Below the pieces are notes generated by a model. It made no database searches. It had not been told where the DNA came from and was given only the letters and a program-made list of their open reading frames with translations. Shown here in pieces: positions 33,807-45,100 of a DNA stretch of 64,000 bases. A program made the translations under genes and the position numbers. The DNA is from Anadara kagoshimensis (Eukaryota; Mollusca; Bivalvia; Arcoida; Arcidae): contig CM037870.1 in the NCBI GenBank assembly GCA_021292105.1, positions 69,481,260 to 69,545,259 of the forward strand. Reading direction: 5' to 3'. Each line of letters begins with the position of its first letter. Positions within the stretch are counted from its first letter, which is position 1.

Positions 33807-33911
33807 TTTGCAACTCAGGACTGTAATGGTGGATTAGGACTTATAGAAGTGAATGTATTTGACAAGAATACATACACAAGTAATGCATTGAATTATTATA
33901 TTATCAACTAG
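33807..33911 (+). CDS. Gene 1 exon C3 (last coding exon with stop)
   Basis: 105 nt from acceptor TTTGTAG to TAG, phase 0. It encodes FATQDCNGGLGLIEVNVFDK and NTYTSNALNYYIIN then stop. It joins C2 in phase (HIK|FATQDC). The tandem polyadenylation signals 35-44 bp after the stop support this as the gene end. The hydrophobic-acidic pattern and DC fit a folded domain end rather than a membrane anchor; there is no transmembrane segment or clear GPI signal, so the product is probably fully secreted. Confidence 0.72.
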   Translation, partial: FATQDCNGGLGLIEVNVFDKNTYTSNALNYYIIN

Positions 33912-33945
33912 TTTATCAACTAGTTTGTTTATGATTTTGATTTTC

Positions 33946-33955
33946 AATAAATAAA
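33946..33955 (+). promoter_or_regulatory. Polyadenylation signals of gene 1
   Basis: Two overlapping AATAAA hexamers (33946 and 33950) 35-39 bp past the gene 1 stop codon. Confidence 0.6.
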
Positions 33956-34059
33956 ACGCAAGTTGTGTATTGTTCGATTTGGTCAAAGTTGCAGTTATAT
34001 GTCATACATTTGAAATGCCACATACATAAATTGTACACTTACCCATACGTACAAGTAAT

Positions 34060-34240
34060 GCAATCAAAACCAAACATACCAATCCATATCCAAATTACGA
34101 TTTCAAAACTAAGAAACTTTGAAACTGGCAAACAAGTTAGCCACGTGAATTTCCATCAAGGAAAGAAGCCTGGATGCTCCAAATGAAAGCACTCCCTTTT
34201 TAGCTAGCTACACCCGCCACGTGTAACGTTATGCAATTGA
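34060..34240 (-). mobile_element. Penelope-like element 3' end fragment
   Basis: AATCAAAACCAAACATACCA, GTGAATTTCCATCAAGG and AGCTACACCCGCCACGTGTA of the shared tail. Confidence 0.65.
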
Positions 34241-34894
34241 ATACTCGATTTATGTAGGTCATTATGCGGTCATAAAATGTACTTGCAACAAAAAGAGGTT
34301 GATCAGACAATTGCATCTTGACAACTTAACTGGTACATCCGAAGTAGAGACTATCTACTTGACAACCAGCTTTACTTGAGTAGTTTTGTCGTATGTGTCG
34401 CCAATATAATAAAATGACTCAGGTCAAACCGGGTGATAATTGATCAATTTTATATTAACACATTTTTATAGTACATTTGAACTACATAGGTACTACCGAT
34501 GCTTTACCCTACTTTTGAGAAACAATAAATATTTTGAAGATTGTAAATTACACGAGTACAATGCAATAATTCATGAACAAAAAGCAGGATTATGAGCAAC
34601 TGATGAACTCGTGTAAAAAATGAATAATCTTATGATTGAAAGTCTAAATAAATATAAATGTTCAATTTCTGTAATGCACGGCAAATAAACAACATTGTAT
34701 TCTGTGATGGCATGTACTTAAATTGACACTCGTGAAATAAAAACGAAAAAGTTATAAAATTTTGATCAATCGATACACATTGTAGTAAATAGAGCAAGTG
34801 ATAGTTGAAACGAAAAGTTAAAACGGAAATCTATACAGACACAGTGTAGATATTGAAAATACAGATTTCAGTCTTGTTCAACAGATGTAAATAT

Positions 34895-35215
34895 CATAAT
34901 ACTCATACCGATCCGTGTCAAAATCACGTTTTCAAAGCAAAGTAAAAAAAATGAAACTGACACAACAAGTTAAACACGTAAACTTCACCCAGGGAAGTAA
35001 GACTAGGTGCTCTTGAAGGGTAAGCATATACTGTTTAGCTTGCTACACGCAGCACCTGTGAAATCGAAATTAAGAGTGAAAGGAACACTATTGGGTGTAA
35101 AATATGTCAGGATAATTTTGATTACAGAGACATTATACTTGTCATACTTATATTTTGATGACTGTCATTAAATGTTTTGATAGCCCTGATTAGCCTGGAC
35201 GTGATACCGTGAACC
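34895..35215 (-). mobile_element. Penelope-like element 3' end fragment
   Basis: Minus-strand tail with AAACTTCACCCAGGGAAGTA, GTGCTCTTGAAGGGTAAGCA and a diverged end near GATTAGCCTGGACG. Confidence 0.6.
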
Positions 35216-35376
35216 ACCAGTAGAGTAGTTTTTTAATAGAATAAATTCGATTGTTTTAAGAAACGATAGTTTTTTGGTTCCAAATGGGACTTTATATTTC
35301 TTCACTCAAACAGTAATCATGTCTTTCTTGTGTAGTACAAATTCAAAGGTCTAATGTCCTGATATTTTGCATCATA

Positions 35377-36502
35377 CGAGAGAAAGTCAGCAAGTTCATA
35401 GAACAGCGTATCAGCCAAGCGTAACACACTCTTTACTTATTTAGACAACACAACATTCCGCTATTTCAAACATATCAAGTTTATTTGTCACTACATATTT
35501 GTATATTTCTCAAAAGCATTCAAAGTTGGTGACCATCAAGCAATGATGGAAAATCAAAATGTTGAGTTTAGGGCAGTAATAAAGTTCCTCACAGTAAAGG
35601 GATCAAATGCAAAAGAAATTCACCGGCGAATGGCCGAGGTGTACGGTAACAGTGGTCCTGTCTAGGCCTATTCCGCAGTGGCAAAATGGTCAGCTGAATT
35701 TAAAAGTAGGCGCACCTTACTGCAGGATGATCCACGGTCAGGTCGGCCAGCTGATGCCATCACAAAGGAAATTGTCACGTCTGTGGAGACCCTCATCATG
35801 AATGATCGTCGAATTAGGATGACATAGCTACGGAGTGTGACTCAAGTCAAGTCGGGAGCTTCTTGGCATTTATAATGATAACCTGGAGAGCTTCCATTTA
35901 CGTTTAGTAACTGGTGATGAAACATGGATTTATCAATGGGACCCAGAAACCAAAAAGAGTCCATGCAATGGAAGCACCCTTGCTCACCCCACCAAAGAAA
36001 TTCAAAACCCAACCATCAGCTTGCAAAGTCATGGCCACTGTGTTTTGGGATTCTAAGGGTGTTCTGTTAATCAAGTATAAACCTGCTGGAATCTTTATCA
36101 CTGGATGGGAAAGTTGAGCCGAGGGTTATTGCTTCTTCACGACAATGCTCCTGTGCACAAGTCAAGAGTTACACAAGCAGCGATTTGTGAATGCAAGTTC
36201 GAACAACTTAATCACCCACCCCTCAGTCCCGATTTGGCACCCAGTGATTATTTCTTATTTAGAAATTTGAAATCCGATTTACGGGGAATCAGATTTCCTG
36301 ATGATGATGGATTTATGACTGCCACAGAGGCATGGTTTCAGGACCAAACCGAAGACTTCTATTTCAATGGTATAGACAGTCTGAACGAAAAGTGGGCTAA
36401 GTGCATTGGGGTAAATGAGGACTATATTGAAAATAATAATAAAATGTATGGTTTGTTGCGGCAATATATACCCCGTTCTATGAACTTTTTTACCTCCCCT
36501 CG
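35377..36502 (+). mobile_element. mariner element, copy 1
   Basis: Flanked by TA on both sides. Inverted ends CGAGAGAAAGTCAGCAAGTT / inverse of AACTTTTTTACCTCCCCTCG, with TTCATAGAAC shared. About 1.13 kb, slightly short of a full mariner. It contains the broken transposase described next. A second copy lies inverted at 55564-56600. Confidence 0.82.
35543..36502 (+). pseudogene. mariner transposase, broken
   Basis: Starts ATGATGGAAAATCAAAATGT. The N-terminal helix-turn-helix region is readable across frames (EFRAVIKFLTVKGSNAKEIH, then DDPRSGRPADAITKEIV). The middle is partly deleted after NDRRIRM. The catalytic region continues with TGDETWIYQWDPETKK (first catalytic Asp region), then HDNAPVHKS (second Asp) and HPPLSPDLAPSDYFLFRNLK, which carries the third catalytic position of the D,D34D mariner pattern. 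At least three frame changes occur. The final open segment reads on through the right inverted end, so its stop is not the original one. Confidence 0.8.
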
Positions 36503-36509
36503 TACAACG

Positions 36510-36840
36510 AATTTTCTGATCACAATCAAACGTGTTTTAATTACAACACAAGTGAACCAATAAAAGTTTTCTTTTAAAGACAGGTGGTCCTTACATACAG
36601 GTACAAATAGAATGAATAAAGATCAAATGGAATGCATTTATACTGGTCTTTAAAAGCAGGTGATCCAGGTGACTCCAGTGGAGATCGTGTCTCAATAGTT
36701 CAATATCTTTTAAATATTTCAAATGAAGCTATTAACAATATTTCCACGATTCTGATTGTATTTTTGAATTATCAATATTGACTCAATTCGGATGACAAGG
36801 CTTTGTTCTTCTGCTATTCCGAAATAATAATGTTTCTTTA
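36510..36840. other. Intergenic, no recognised feature
   Basis: AT-rich. I see nothing to annotate. Confidence 0.4.
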
Positions 36841-36844
36841 TATC

Positions 36845-36950
36845 AAAAACAAACATACTAATCCATGTCCGAATCATAATTCAGAAGCAAAGTAAATACT
36901 TTGGAACTGACAAGTTAGGCTAGACACGTGAACTTCCACCAGGTAAGTGA
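36845..36950 (-). mobile_element. Penelope-like element 3' end, short fragment
   Basis: CAAACATACTAATCCATGTC through GTGAACTTCCACCAGGTAAG; only the terminal ~105 bp. Confidence 0.6.
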
Positions 36951-36959
36951 TCATTATTT

Positions 36960-38810
36960 CTGTAATTTAAGTAACTAGGAATACAAAATAATCTAATTTA
37001 TAAAGGAATTTGTATACAAATAATTAAAATAAAGTATTCACTATTTCAGCAACACGCATAAATACAACTCGATGACGTTAAAAACAGTTTGCAAGTTTGC
37101 CGATTATTTTACAATATCGTCAAAAATCATGATGTTATTGCTAATTTTGGCCTATTTTTGCATCAGATTACGTCTTTGACGTTTTATAGCGAAATATCGA
37201 GCAGGGGGACATATGTTTTTCTTTACATTTTCAGAAAATTCAAATTTTTAACTACATGTACATTATTTTAGTTTTTCAAAAACTTGTAGGGCAAACTGTT
37301 ATTTTTCCAAACTTTTTTTTAATTTTCCAGAGCTTGATAATTTGCGATTTCCTATTTAGCCCATGTTAAATTTCCAAAATTTGTTACATTTTTACTCTTT
37401 ATAGCTAAAAAAGTAAAAAGGGAACCCCTATATTTTTTACATTTTCAGATGCGCATCAAAAAGATTTACAAGTATGAAAAACAGAAACTTGTAGGATAGT
37501 GCCCATTTGTACCACTTGGCCTTAAGATATGGTGTATCATGTGGGAAAAATCACGAAAAAATCCAATTAGAATGTTAAATTGCTTCTTAAGTAAAAAGTT
37601 GAACCAGTTCATTTTTAACATGCGCGTCTTATCATCGTCCTGCATATAGACTAGTGTGTAGGCATTAAAAATCATTGACATGCGTCAAGATATGAGCGAG
37701 GATTTTGCATATGGAACAGCAATATGGTAAGTACAGAAACATATTTTATTTTTGCTTATAAAATAATTTTTTCACATTACCTATTTCCATAACTTTGTCA
37801 ACGCACTAATAATGGGGAATATAATTCTGAAACGGCCACTTGTACTATCTATTTAAAACGGTTTATAATAATAGACTAAGCACATTTTCAGAAAAATCGT
37901 CGTTTTAAAGAGGAAGAGGCATTTTTTAGTAAAAGCAAACCATATATCCTTCTTACCTAATTTAAGTGTGCGGAGTACGAAAATGGCGGATACCAAACTG
38001 AAAAATTGCTCTAAGAAGATCAAAATTTAAAAACACAATGGCCGCCAAAATCAAAATGCTTTTTTGCATGAAAGTCGATATAAAAGTTTTTTTAGTGGCA
38101 AGAAACAGCTATTAACCAAAGATTGTAATAGTTCATTAATACTTGGGTGTTAATGAGCAAAGAAATTTAAAAAAGGCCTATGCATCTCATTGCTTACCTG
38201 AAAACATTTAAAAAATCTTGAAATTTTACGGACAACACCTTCGTTGATAATCATATACAAAATTTGCTACGGAGTTAGATCTTGAGATGTTGATTATGTT
38301 TTGCAGCTTGGTATTTTTATCTATTGATACTACTTTTTAAAAATATTGTCAAACCACAACTTTGCAAAATATTATACTTTAGGGGTGACAACTCCTCTAT
38401 GGATCATCATATGTTACAAACATTGTTACTTAGCTTGTCATGTTTATTATTTTTCAATGTATTGCTTTTATATAACACTAACAGTTTTCAAATAGCAACA
38501 AAACCAGCAAAATTTGCAAAAATATTTTTGAGAGGCTATAAGCGACAAAGATCATTATGAAAAAATGTAATATATTTTACTCCTGAACGAAGTTCACATG
38601 ATCAACTTAAACCAGCGTTAAAAGTTTTCGTTTTTGTTTTTGTAATTGTAATTTGAACATGGGACTGTATGTTTCTGTTTGATGAAATGAATTGAATGAA
38701 GTATAACACATAACATGCTGAAACACTGATTTATCAAGATCAGAGTGCGAGTGAAATAGCTTACAAAACCGAAGCATGTGTTTGCACCAAATGCTTAAAT
38801 TTTTTTCATT
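36960..38810. other. Intergenic, no recognised feature
   Basis: 1.85 kb of AT-rich DNA between gene 1 and gene 2. Several short open frames show no coding signature. I see no RNA gene. Confidence 0.45.
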
Positions 38811-38814
38811 TTCA

Positions 38815-38935
38815 TCAAACACAAACATTCAAATCTATGTCCAAATCACCATTCAAAAGCAAAGTAAAAACTTTGAAGTAAAATAAGAACTCACAATCAG
38901 GAAATTGAGGGCGGTTGTACCGGAAGTGTAAGCAC
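38815..38935 (-). mobile_element. Penelope-like element 3' end, short fragment
   Basis: CAAACACAAACATTCAAATC and GGCGGTTGTACCGGAAGTGT. It lies about 180 bp upstream of the predicted start codon of gene 2. Confidence 0.55.
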
Positions 38936-39116
38936 AATATTATATATTTCTCAGTACAAACTGTTAATTATTCGGATGAGTATTCATTTTATATAATTTA
39001 CAACATTTTTTAGGGTCGTCTTGCAAATTTTGATGAATAACACTTTCTGACATATTACGATTCCACCATGATTTACTAGATGACTTACTAGATCGGTGTA
39101 ATTATGCGTAAATTTG

Positions 39117-39119
39117 ATG
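39117..39119 (+). CDS. Gene 2 start codon at the end of exon 1 (predicted)
   Basis: ATG immediately followed by GTAAGA. Joined in phase 0 to A1 it gives M-NQRQLFSIVLLSIGVSTAFT, a textbook signal peptide. An upstream in-frame ATG in the same intron-adjacent stretch (39104) would end in phase 1 and does not fit. The open frame that runs unspliced from 39127 into A1 is less likely because the homologous exons all begin at the acceptor. Confidence 0.5.
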
Positions 39120-39279
39120 GTAAGATTTGGATTCCTATGATCATGTTATCGGTCGTGTTGAAATTAAAAAAAGATTATTGCAACTTAAAAACATATATAC
39201 GACAATACCTAATGAGACCTGTTTTACCCTCCAGGACTACAACCAAAAACTAAATTATAATAGATTTTTCATTTTTCAG

Positions 39280-39579
39280 AATCAACGTCAATTGTTTTCC
39301 ATAGTCTTGCTATCCATTGGAGTCTCAACGGCTTTCACGTGTAAAATTTGTCCAAGAAGTCATGGGTTTTGTTTAAGAAGAAGAACATGCGGGTCTGGTG
39401 ATTTAAGTCTTCAACATTCCGAATTGTATTCCGATATTGTTAAAAATTTGGAACACATGTTAAGCGGCGAGCGATGTGCGCATCATTCCGACTGCACCTT
39501 TTTCCATAATATTCGCAATATTCATATTATTGAATACAATAATATCTTTTTTAAATACTTCCAATACGACGAGGATCAG
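39280..39579 (+). CDS. Gene 2 exon A1 (signal peptide plus cysteine domain A)
   Basis: 300-nt exon, phase 0-0, acceptor TTTTTCAG and donor GTATGT. It holds a signal peptide (QLFSIVLLSIGVSTAFT) and then CKICPRSHGFCLRRRTCGSG, SELYSDIVKNLEHML, CAHHSDC (C-x5-C), NIRNIHIIEYNNIFFKYFQY and the end DEDQ. It is intact and gives the clearest consensus for the domain. The next exon, B1, is 12 kb downstream across two minisatellites. Confidence 0.85.
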
Positions 39580-39660
39580 GTATGTTTACTTATTTGTTCA
39601 ATATACTGTGAGTGTACTAATTTTCGTTTATTTCGCGATAAAAATTTCCGCGTAAAATAA

Positions 39661-40055
39661 TACATTAAAGTACATAGCCACCATCGATATTGTCTGAAGA
39701 CACAACCGCAAAATTGTTTTCTTGAAATTGAGTGCGTTCAATGTATGTAGCTGTTGAATCTTTTTTTCTATTTTGTTTCTCTCTCTTACATAATACATTA
39801 AAGTACATAGCCACCATCGATATTGTCTGAAGACACAACCGCAAAATTGTTTTCTTGAAATTGAGTTCGTTCAATGTATGTAGCTGTTGAATCTTTTTTT
39901 CTATTTTGTTTCTCTCTCTTACATAATACATTAAAGTACATAGCCACCATCGATATTGTCTGAAGACACAACCGCAATTTTTTCTTGAAATTGAGTGCGT
40001 TCAATGTATTTAGCTGTTGAATCTTTTTTTCTATTTTGTTTCTCTCTCTTGTCGA
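39661..40055 (+). repeat. 133-bp tandem repeat, three copies
   Basis: TACATTAAAGTACATAGCCA begins units at 39661, 39794 and 39927; the third ends early after CTCTCTCTTG. Minus-strand open frames over it are artefacts of the repeat. Confidence 0.93.
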
Positions 40056-40059
40056 GTTT

Positions 40060-40550
40060 ATGTTTTTTAAGTATTCAAATGTAAATACATGTACTTTTAA
40101 TGTACACAGTGTTTGTTCTAATATCTCAAAATGGGCGCAAAGAATAGAAAACAATTATAGTACATGTAGTTACAAAACATGTATTTTAATAAACAGAAAA
40201 TAGAAACATATAAAGTTGCAAGGCATGATAAATCTTTTGACTACGGATGGAATGTTGCAAATTTAACAACTTCGCTGTACAAAATATTCCTGACCTGGTA
40301 TCGAAAAAGGAGTTAAAATATTTCATTCACAAAATTGTAGCGATTCAGATGTTTAGTTTCAAAAAACTCTTCTTTGTGTATGCATTTGTAAAATTTAATA
40401 GAAAGGTCCCGAAAATATATAGATGTGCTATTCTTGACCTATCAATATAGTATAGACGCCTGAAAATTAGTTCGGATTTAAAGTCTATTATCTTTTTTGA
40501 AACATTAATCATATATCATCGTACAGTAAATGGAATCTTTCTACTTTTTA
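40060..40550 (+). other. Gene 2 intron, no recognised feature
   Basis: AT-rich. I see nothing to annotate. Confidence 0.4.
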
Positions 40551-40708
40551 GAAATAACATTCTATTTGATTGTATTTCATATTCCGTATTATGAATGAGA
40601 GTAAGGAATAGCAAATTGAATGAACTGCGAAACAGTTCAAGTTAAATATGCTATTCCTGACTGTGATTCATAATACCGAATGAATACACTCAAATAGAAT
40701 GCTATTTC
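40551..40708. repeat. Long inverted repeat (hairpin, MITE-like)
   Basis: Arms of about 76 bp (GAAATAACATTCTATTTGAT ... GAATGAACTG and its complement) around a loop of about 6 bp. Likely a palindromic MITE relic in the A1-B1 intron of gene 2. Confidence 0.85.
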
Positions 40709-41220
40709 TTATACGTATATTTACAATCATAAAAAATATTGTTTTAACTTAAAACTATCGCTGCAATGATTTATTTTATCCAAGATTCCGACAAAAAAAG
40801 AGTTTATGGAACAGCCTTTTTCCAAATAAGGATAGACACGTCGGATTTAGGTTAGAATTATGTAAAATCAAACAATACGTGACACAATGATGTTGTATGA
40901 CATAATAGGATAGTTAAACGTTACGTCATCAAGAGTTCATTTCCCACACCGTATTGCAGAGCGATTGAATGCTAGCGAAAACAAATACATTCCTCTAAAC
41001 AAGGTAAATTCCTATTGTAAATATTTTTCACTGATCATACAAAATCATTTAAATAGCTTAAACTGACTTTTACAGCAACGGGACAACTAGAAACCACAAA
41101 ACTATTCCTTTGGCTAAATGAATTATAATACCACTCAGTCTGTAGAAGTTCTGCATTAGCAAAACAGTACTACAATAATTTTGAAAAAAATTAATGAACA
41201 GAAATTTGACAGAAGAGGGA

Positions 41221-41957
41221 CACTGATAACGTGTGAGACATAATGGGATACATGTACTTGAAATGTGACATAATGGGATACATGTACTTCAAATGTGACA
41301 TTATGTGATACATGTACTTCAAATGTGACATAATGTTATACATGTACTTCAAATGTGACATAATGGGATACATGTACTTCAAATGTGACATAATGGGATA
41401 CATGTACTTCGAATGTGACATAATGTGATACATGTACTTCAAATGTGACATAATGGGATACATGTACTTCGAATGTGACATAATGTGATACATGTACTTC
41501 AAATGTAACATAATGGGATACATGTACTTCAAAGGTGACATAATGGGATACATGTACTTCAAATGTGACATAATAGGATACACGTACTTCAAATGTGACA
41601 TAATGTGATACATGTACTTCAAATGTGACATAATGTGATACATGTACTTCAAATGTGACATAATGTGATACATGTACTTCAAATGTGACATAATGGGATA
41701 CACGTACTTCAAATGTGACATAATGTTATACATGTACTTCAAATGTGACATAATGGGATACATGTACTTCAAATGTGACATAATGGGATACATGTACTTC
41801 AAATGTGACATAATGGGATTCATGTACTTCAAATGTGACATAATTGGATACATGTACTTCAAATGTGACATAATGGGATACATGTACTTCAAATGTGACA
41901 TAATGGGATACATGTACTTCAAATGTGACATTATAGGATACATGTACTTCAAATGTC
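41221..41957 (+). repeat. 30-bp minisatellite, about 24 units
   Basis: Unit GACATAATGGGATACATGTA plus CTTCAAATGT. The unit contains the palindrome TACATGTA. It is a multiple of three, so it is open on both strands (for example YMYPIMSHLK repeats on the minus strand); these are not genes. Confidence 0.95.
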
Positions 41958-42104
41958 ATTTATGCTATACTTTGTTTGCTGATCAATATGTTACTTACGA
42001 TATGGGTAACTTTGATTTAGTATTAGATAAATTTTGTTGATGGCGAGATATATATTCAAAATTAGATCTTGATATTTTATATTACATAAGTGATACTATG
42101 AAGA

Positions 42105-45100
42105 TGTAGGCAAACAACATTGACCTGTCAGATTGACCTTTTAGTAGGGATATTGATATAGGAGGGTCAACCGAATATATGGAACGTGTCGGTATTCGCA
42201 AGGTATATAAAACACACGGATTTACACCTATAGTAAATGAAGATTAATATTCCTGTAGTGTCTCAAACCATCGATCCTAGTGCTTCTTAATATAGACGAA
42301 ACAAATACTAACTGGTGTTCATCTGTAGTTAAATGTTCTGGTGTTCATCTATAGTTAAATGTTCTGGTTTTCATCTATAGTTAAATGTTTTGGTGTTCAT
42401 CTATTGTTAAATGTTCTGGTGTTCATCTATTGTTAAATGTTCTGGTGTTCATCTATAGTTAAATGTTCTGGTGTTCATCTATTGTTAAATGTTCTGGTGT
42501 TCATCTATTGTTAAATGTTCTGGTGTTCATCTATAGTTAAATGTTCTGGTGTTCATCTATAGTTAAATATTCTGGTGTTCATCTATATAGTTAAATGTTC
42601 TGGTGTTCATCTTTTGTTAAATGTTCTGGTGTTCATCTATAGTTAAATGTTCTGGTGTTCATCTGTAGTTAAATGTTCTGGTGTTCATCTATATTGTTAA
42701 ATGTTCTGGTGTTCATCTATAGTTAAATGTTCCGGTGTTCATCTATATAGTTAAATGTTCTGGTGTTCATCTATTGTTAAATGTTCTGGTGTTCATCTAT
42801 AGTTAAATGTTCTGGTGTTCATCTATAGTTAAATGTTCTGGTGTTCATCTATATAGTTAAATGTTCTGGTGTTCATCTATTGTTAAATGTTCTGGTGTTC
42901 ATCTATTGTTAAATGTTCTGGTGTTCATCTATAGTTGAATGTTCTGGTGTTCATCTATATAGTTACATGTTCTGGTGTTCATCTATAGTTAAATGTTCTG
43001 GTGTTCATCTATAGTTAAATGTTCTGGTGTTCATCTATAGTTAAATGTTCTGGTGTTCATCTATTGTTAAATATTCTGGTGTTCATCTATAGTTAAATGT
43101 TCTGGTGTTCATCTATATAGTTAAATGTTCTGATGTTCATCTATAGTTAAGTGTTCTGGTGTTCATCTATAGTTAAATGTTCTGGTGTTCATCTATAGTT
43201 AAATGTTCTGGTGTTCATCTATATAGATAAATGTTCTGATGTTCATCTATATAGTTAAATGTTCTGGTGTTCATCTATAGTTAAATGTTCTGGTGTTCAT
43301 CTATAGTTAAATGTTCTGGTGTTCATCTATATAGTTAAATGTTCTGGTGTTCATCTATAGTTAAATGTTCTGGTGTTCATCTATTGTTAAATATTCTGGT
43401 GTTCATCTATAGTTAAATGTTCTGGTGTTCATCTATATAGTTAAATGTTCTGATGTTCATCTATATAGTTAAATGTTCTGGTGTTCATCTATAGTTAAAT
43501 GTTCTGGTGTTCATCTATATAGTTAAATGTTCTGGTGTTCATCTATAGTTAAATGTTCTGGTGTTAATCTATAGTTAAATGTTCTGGTGTTCATCTATTG
43601 TTAAATGTTCTGGTGTTCATCTGTATAGTTAAATGTTCTGGTGTTCATCTATATAGTTATATGTTCTGGTGTTCATCTATATAGATAAATGTTCTGGTGT
43701 TCATCTATAGTTAAATGTTCTGGTGTTCATCTATACTTAAATTTCTGGTGTTCATCTATATAGTTAAATGTTCTGGTGTTCATCTATAGTTAAATGTTCT
43801 GGTGTTCATCTATAGTTAAATGTTCTGGTGTTTCTATATAGTTAAATGTTCTGGTGTTCATCTATATAGTTAAATGTTCTGGTGTTCTTCTATAGTTAAA
43901 TGTTCTGGTGTTCATCTATACTTAAATTTCTGGTTTCATCTATATAGTTTAATATTCTGGTGTTCATCTATAGTTAAATGTTCTGGTGTTCATCTATATA
44001 GTTAAATGTTCTGGTGTTCATCTATATAGTTAAATGTTCTGGTGTTCATCTATAGTTAAATGTTCTGGTGTTTATCTTTAGTTAAATGTTCTGGTGTTCA
44101 TTTATAGTTAAATGTTCTGGTGTTCATCTATATAGCTAAATGTTCTGGTGTTCATCTATAGTTAAATGTTCTGGTTTTCATCTATTGTTACATGTTCTGG
44201 TGTTCATCTATAGTTAAATGTTCTGGTGTTCATCTATATAGTTAAATGTTCTGGTGTTCATCTATAGTTAAATGTTCTGGTGTTCATCTATACCTAAATG
44301 TTCTGGTGTTCATCTATAGTTAAATGTTCTGGTGTTCATCTATAGTTAAATGTTCTGGTGTTCATCTATAGTTAAATGTTCTGGTGTTCATCTATTGTTA
44401 CATGTTCTGGTGTTCATCTATAGTTAAATGTTCTGGTGTTCATCTATTGTTAAATGTTCTGGTGTTCATCTATTGTTACATGTTCTGGTGTTCATCTATA
44501 GTTAAATGTTCTGGTGTTCATCTATAGTTAAATGTTCTGGTGTTCATCTATACCTAAATGTTCTGGTGTTCATCTATAGTTAAATGTTCTGGTGTTCATC
44601 TATAGTTAAATGTTCTGGTGTTCATCTATAGTTAAATGTTCTGGTGTTTATCTATATAGTTAAATGTTCTGGTGTTCATCTATAGTTAAATGTTCTGGTG
44701 TTCATCTATAGTTAAATGTTCTGGTGTTCATCTATTGTTACATGTTCTGGTGTTCATCTATAGTTAAATGTTCTGGTGTTCATCTATAGTTAAATGTTCT
44801 GGTGTTCATCTATATAGTTAAATGTTCTGGTGTTCATCTATAGTTAAATGTTCTGGTGTTCATTTATAGTCAAATGTTCTGGTGTTCATCTATAGTTAAA
44901 TGTTCTGGTGTTCATCTATAGTTAAATGTTCTGGTGTTCATCTATTGTTAAATGTTCTGGTGTTCATCTATAGTTAAAAGTTCTGGTGTTCATCTATATA
45001 GTTAAATGTTCTGGTGTTCATCTATAGTTAAAAGTTCTGGTGTTTATCTATATAGTTAAATGTTCTGGTGTTCATCTATAGTTAAATGTTCTGGTGTTCA

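Larger units (their letters stand above)
15398..33911 (+). other. Gene 1: modular secreted Cys-rich protein gene
   Basis: Locus span on the plus strand: A1 15398-15707, B1 16700-16748, A2 22875-23167, B2 23741-23789, ST 28335-28415, C1 30254-30420, C2 31341-31459 and C3 33807-33911 with the stop codon. A polyadenylation signal follows. This is the only copy whose 3' end is in the window, so it defines the C-terminal domain. A1 and C2 are each one base short of frame, so as given the gene is either a pseudogene or carries consensus errors. All splice sites and all other phases are intact, which is unusual for an old pseudogene. Introns hold a 3.2-kb and a 1.6-kb minisatellite. Confidence 0.7.

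Noticed and set aside
39127..39279. Unspliced N-terminal extension of exon A1 of gene 2
   Set aside because: The paralogous A1 exons begin at an acceptor; the signal peptide starts right after the AG, which argues for splicing from an upstream ATG.
41191..42040. Frames with Y-M-Y-P-I-M-S-H-L-K or Y-F-K-C-D-I-M-G repeats
   Set aside because: 30-bp tandem repeat read in frame; open on both strands, hence not evidence of coding.
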